This document shows, one piece after another, positions 63,394-64,000 of a DNA stretch of 64,000 nt. Source of the DNA: an uncultured Lachnospiraceae bacterium. Its GTDB lineage: Bacteria > Bacillota > Clostridia > Lachnospirales > Lachnospiraceae. The stretch covers positions 25,597 to 89,596 of the forward strand of contig CAKQYU010000011.1 in the NCBI GenBank assembly GCA_934293575.1, read 5' to 3'. Within the stretch, counting starts at the first letter, position 1. Every line of letters starts with the position of its first letter. The translations under genes and the position numbers were made by a program. The notes below the pieces were generated by a model. That model was given only the letters and a program-made list of their open reading frames with translations, was not told the DNA's origin and made no database searches.

Positions 63394-64000
63394 ATGAATT
63401 CATACATTTTCGTTGCAACGGATAACCATAAGGAGGAAAATGTAATCAGTACAACGACAGACCATTTAACAGACAATCTAACAGATCATTTATTGGAAGA
63501 TGAAGATATCTACCAGATCTTTGACAAAACATTCAAGAAAATCATAACCCTTTCCAGTGTAGCCGTTACTAACTTAATTAACGCGCTGTTTCAGACCAAT
63601 TATCCACCGGACAGTACCATCACTTATAACTGGACTGAATTTGAAGATGACAAACTAAAGCGAATCCTGGCCGATACGATACTGACCATTAACGGAAAGT
63701 ACAGTTATCATTTGGAAGCCCAGATGGAAAAAGACCGTACCATCGTATTCCGTGTATTTGAATATGGTTTCCATCATGCACAAAGAAACCGTATCACGAA
63801 GGACGGAGCTTATGTATTACCATTTCCAAGACCGGTTGTAATCTATCTTTACTACGAAGGAAATGTACCGGATGAATACACCCTGACCTTACAATTTCAT
63901 TCCAAAGACCAGAAAGAAGAACTCTATGAATATAAGGTTCCGGTATTAAAGTTGCAGGATACCACTTCAAAAGAATTAAATGACAAAAAGATGGTGATTT
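63394..64000 (+). CDS. Probable Rpn-family PD-(D/E)XK nuclease, N-terminal part (runs off window)
   Basis: An open frame without stop to base 64000. It reads DEDIYQIFDKTFKKIITLSS, YSYHLEAQMEKDRTIVFRVF and EYGFHHAQRNRI, which resemble Rpn (recombination-promoting nuclease, formerly YhgA-like transposase) proteins; HLEAQME would supply the nuclease E-x-Q motif. The start is unclear. ATG 63394 has no ribosome site, whereas AGGAGG at 63431-63436 precedes an out-of-frame ATG TAA. The base composition is visibly less AT-rich than the T7SS genes before it. Confidence 0.6.
   Translation, partial: MNSYIFVATDNHKEENVISTTTDHLTDNLTDHLLEDEDIYQIFDKTFKKIITLSSVAVTNLINALFQTNYPPDSTITYNWTEFEDDKLKRILADTILTINGKYSYHLEAQMEKDRTIVFRVFEYGFHHAQRNRITKDGAYVLPFPRPVVIYLYYEGNVPDEYTLTLQFHSKDQKEELYEYKVPVLKLQDTTSKELNDKKMVI

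Overview
The window looks like chromosome from a low-GC Gram-positive of the class Clostridia, most likely the family Lachnospiraceae. The reasons are strong Shine-Dalgarno sites (AGGAGG-type), the clustering of Leloir galactose genes, an mglBAC-type importer, YesM/YesN-type signalling, and a type VIIb (Firmicutes) secretion locus. Genus and species cannot be read from the sequence alone.

Region 1 (1-13.2 kb) is housekeeping: the 3' part of polyphosphate kinase, three transporters (AGCS, TauE/SafE, DMT), a giant J-like/TPR protein, and a riboflavin operon (ribD, a Dabb-family gene, ribE, ribBA) under a clear promoter, an FMN riboswitch and a terminator. The lumazine synthase gene ribH is not in this operon. 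It lies about 17 kb downstream with its own leader.

Region 2 (13.2-29.3 kb) is a galactose regulon: an mglB-like binding lipoprotein, mglA, mglC, a two-component system with two extra sugar-binding proteins, a divergent LacI-type regulator, then galK-galE-galT. The MglB here appears to be a circular permutation of the usual galactose-binding protein: the first third of the fold is at the C-terminus, while a paralogue 8 kb away keeps the normal order. MglC carries about 220 extra cytoplasmic residues. A 205-bp MITE-like element with exact 10-bp flanking duplications sits between mglC and the response regulator.

Region 3 (29.5-34.0 kb) holds ribH, a HAD phosphatase, a histidine-kinase-like protein that lacks the phospho-accepting histidine, a DUF1189-like membrane protein and a CYTH protein.

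Region 4 (34.0-62.5 kb) is a type VIIb secretion locus and its cargo. The core runs esaA-essA-essB-esxA-esaB, and essC follows 13.6 kb later. Between them lie two LXG effector modules. One is an LXG protein with a zinc-metallopeptidase-like tip, preceded by two small helical partners and followed by a lipoprotein. The other is a 1754-residue LXG-Rhs protein, preceded by two small partners and followed by two large membrane proteins and a dGTPase-like HD protein with a novel N-terminal region. Upstream of esaA is a 5.6-kb graveyard of Rhs fragments, lipoprotein or immunity-like genes and a second esaB. It is headed by a copy of the esaA promoter, so the promoter-esaB unit is a duplicate with esaA-essA-essB-esxA deleted.

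Region 5 (62.0-64.0 kb) is decayed: two frameshifted small genes, a duplicated gene end, a 22-bp tandem repeat, and the start of a probable Rpn-family nuclease gene that runs off the window.
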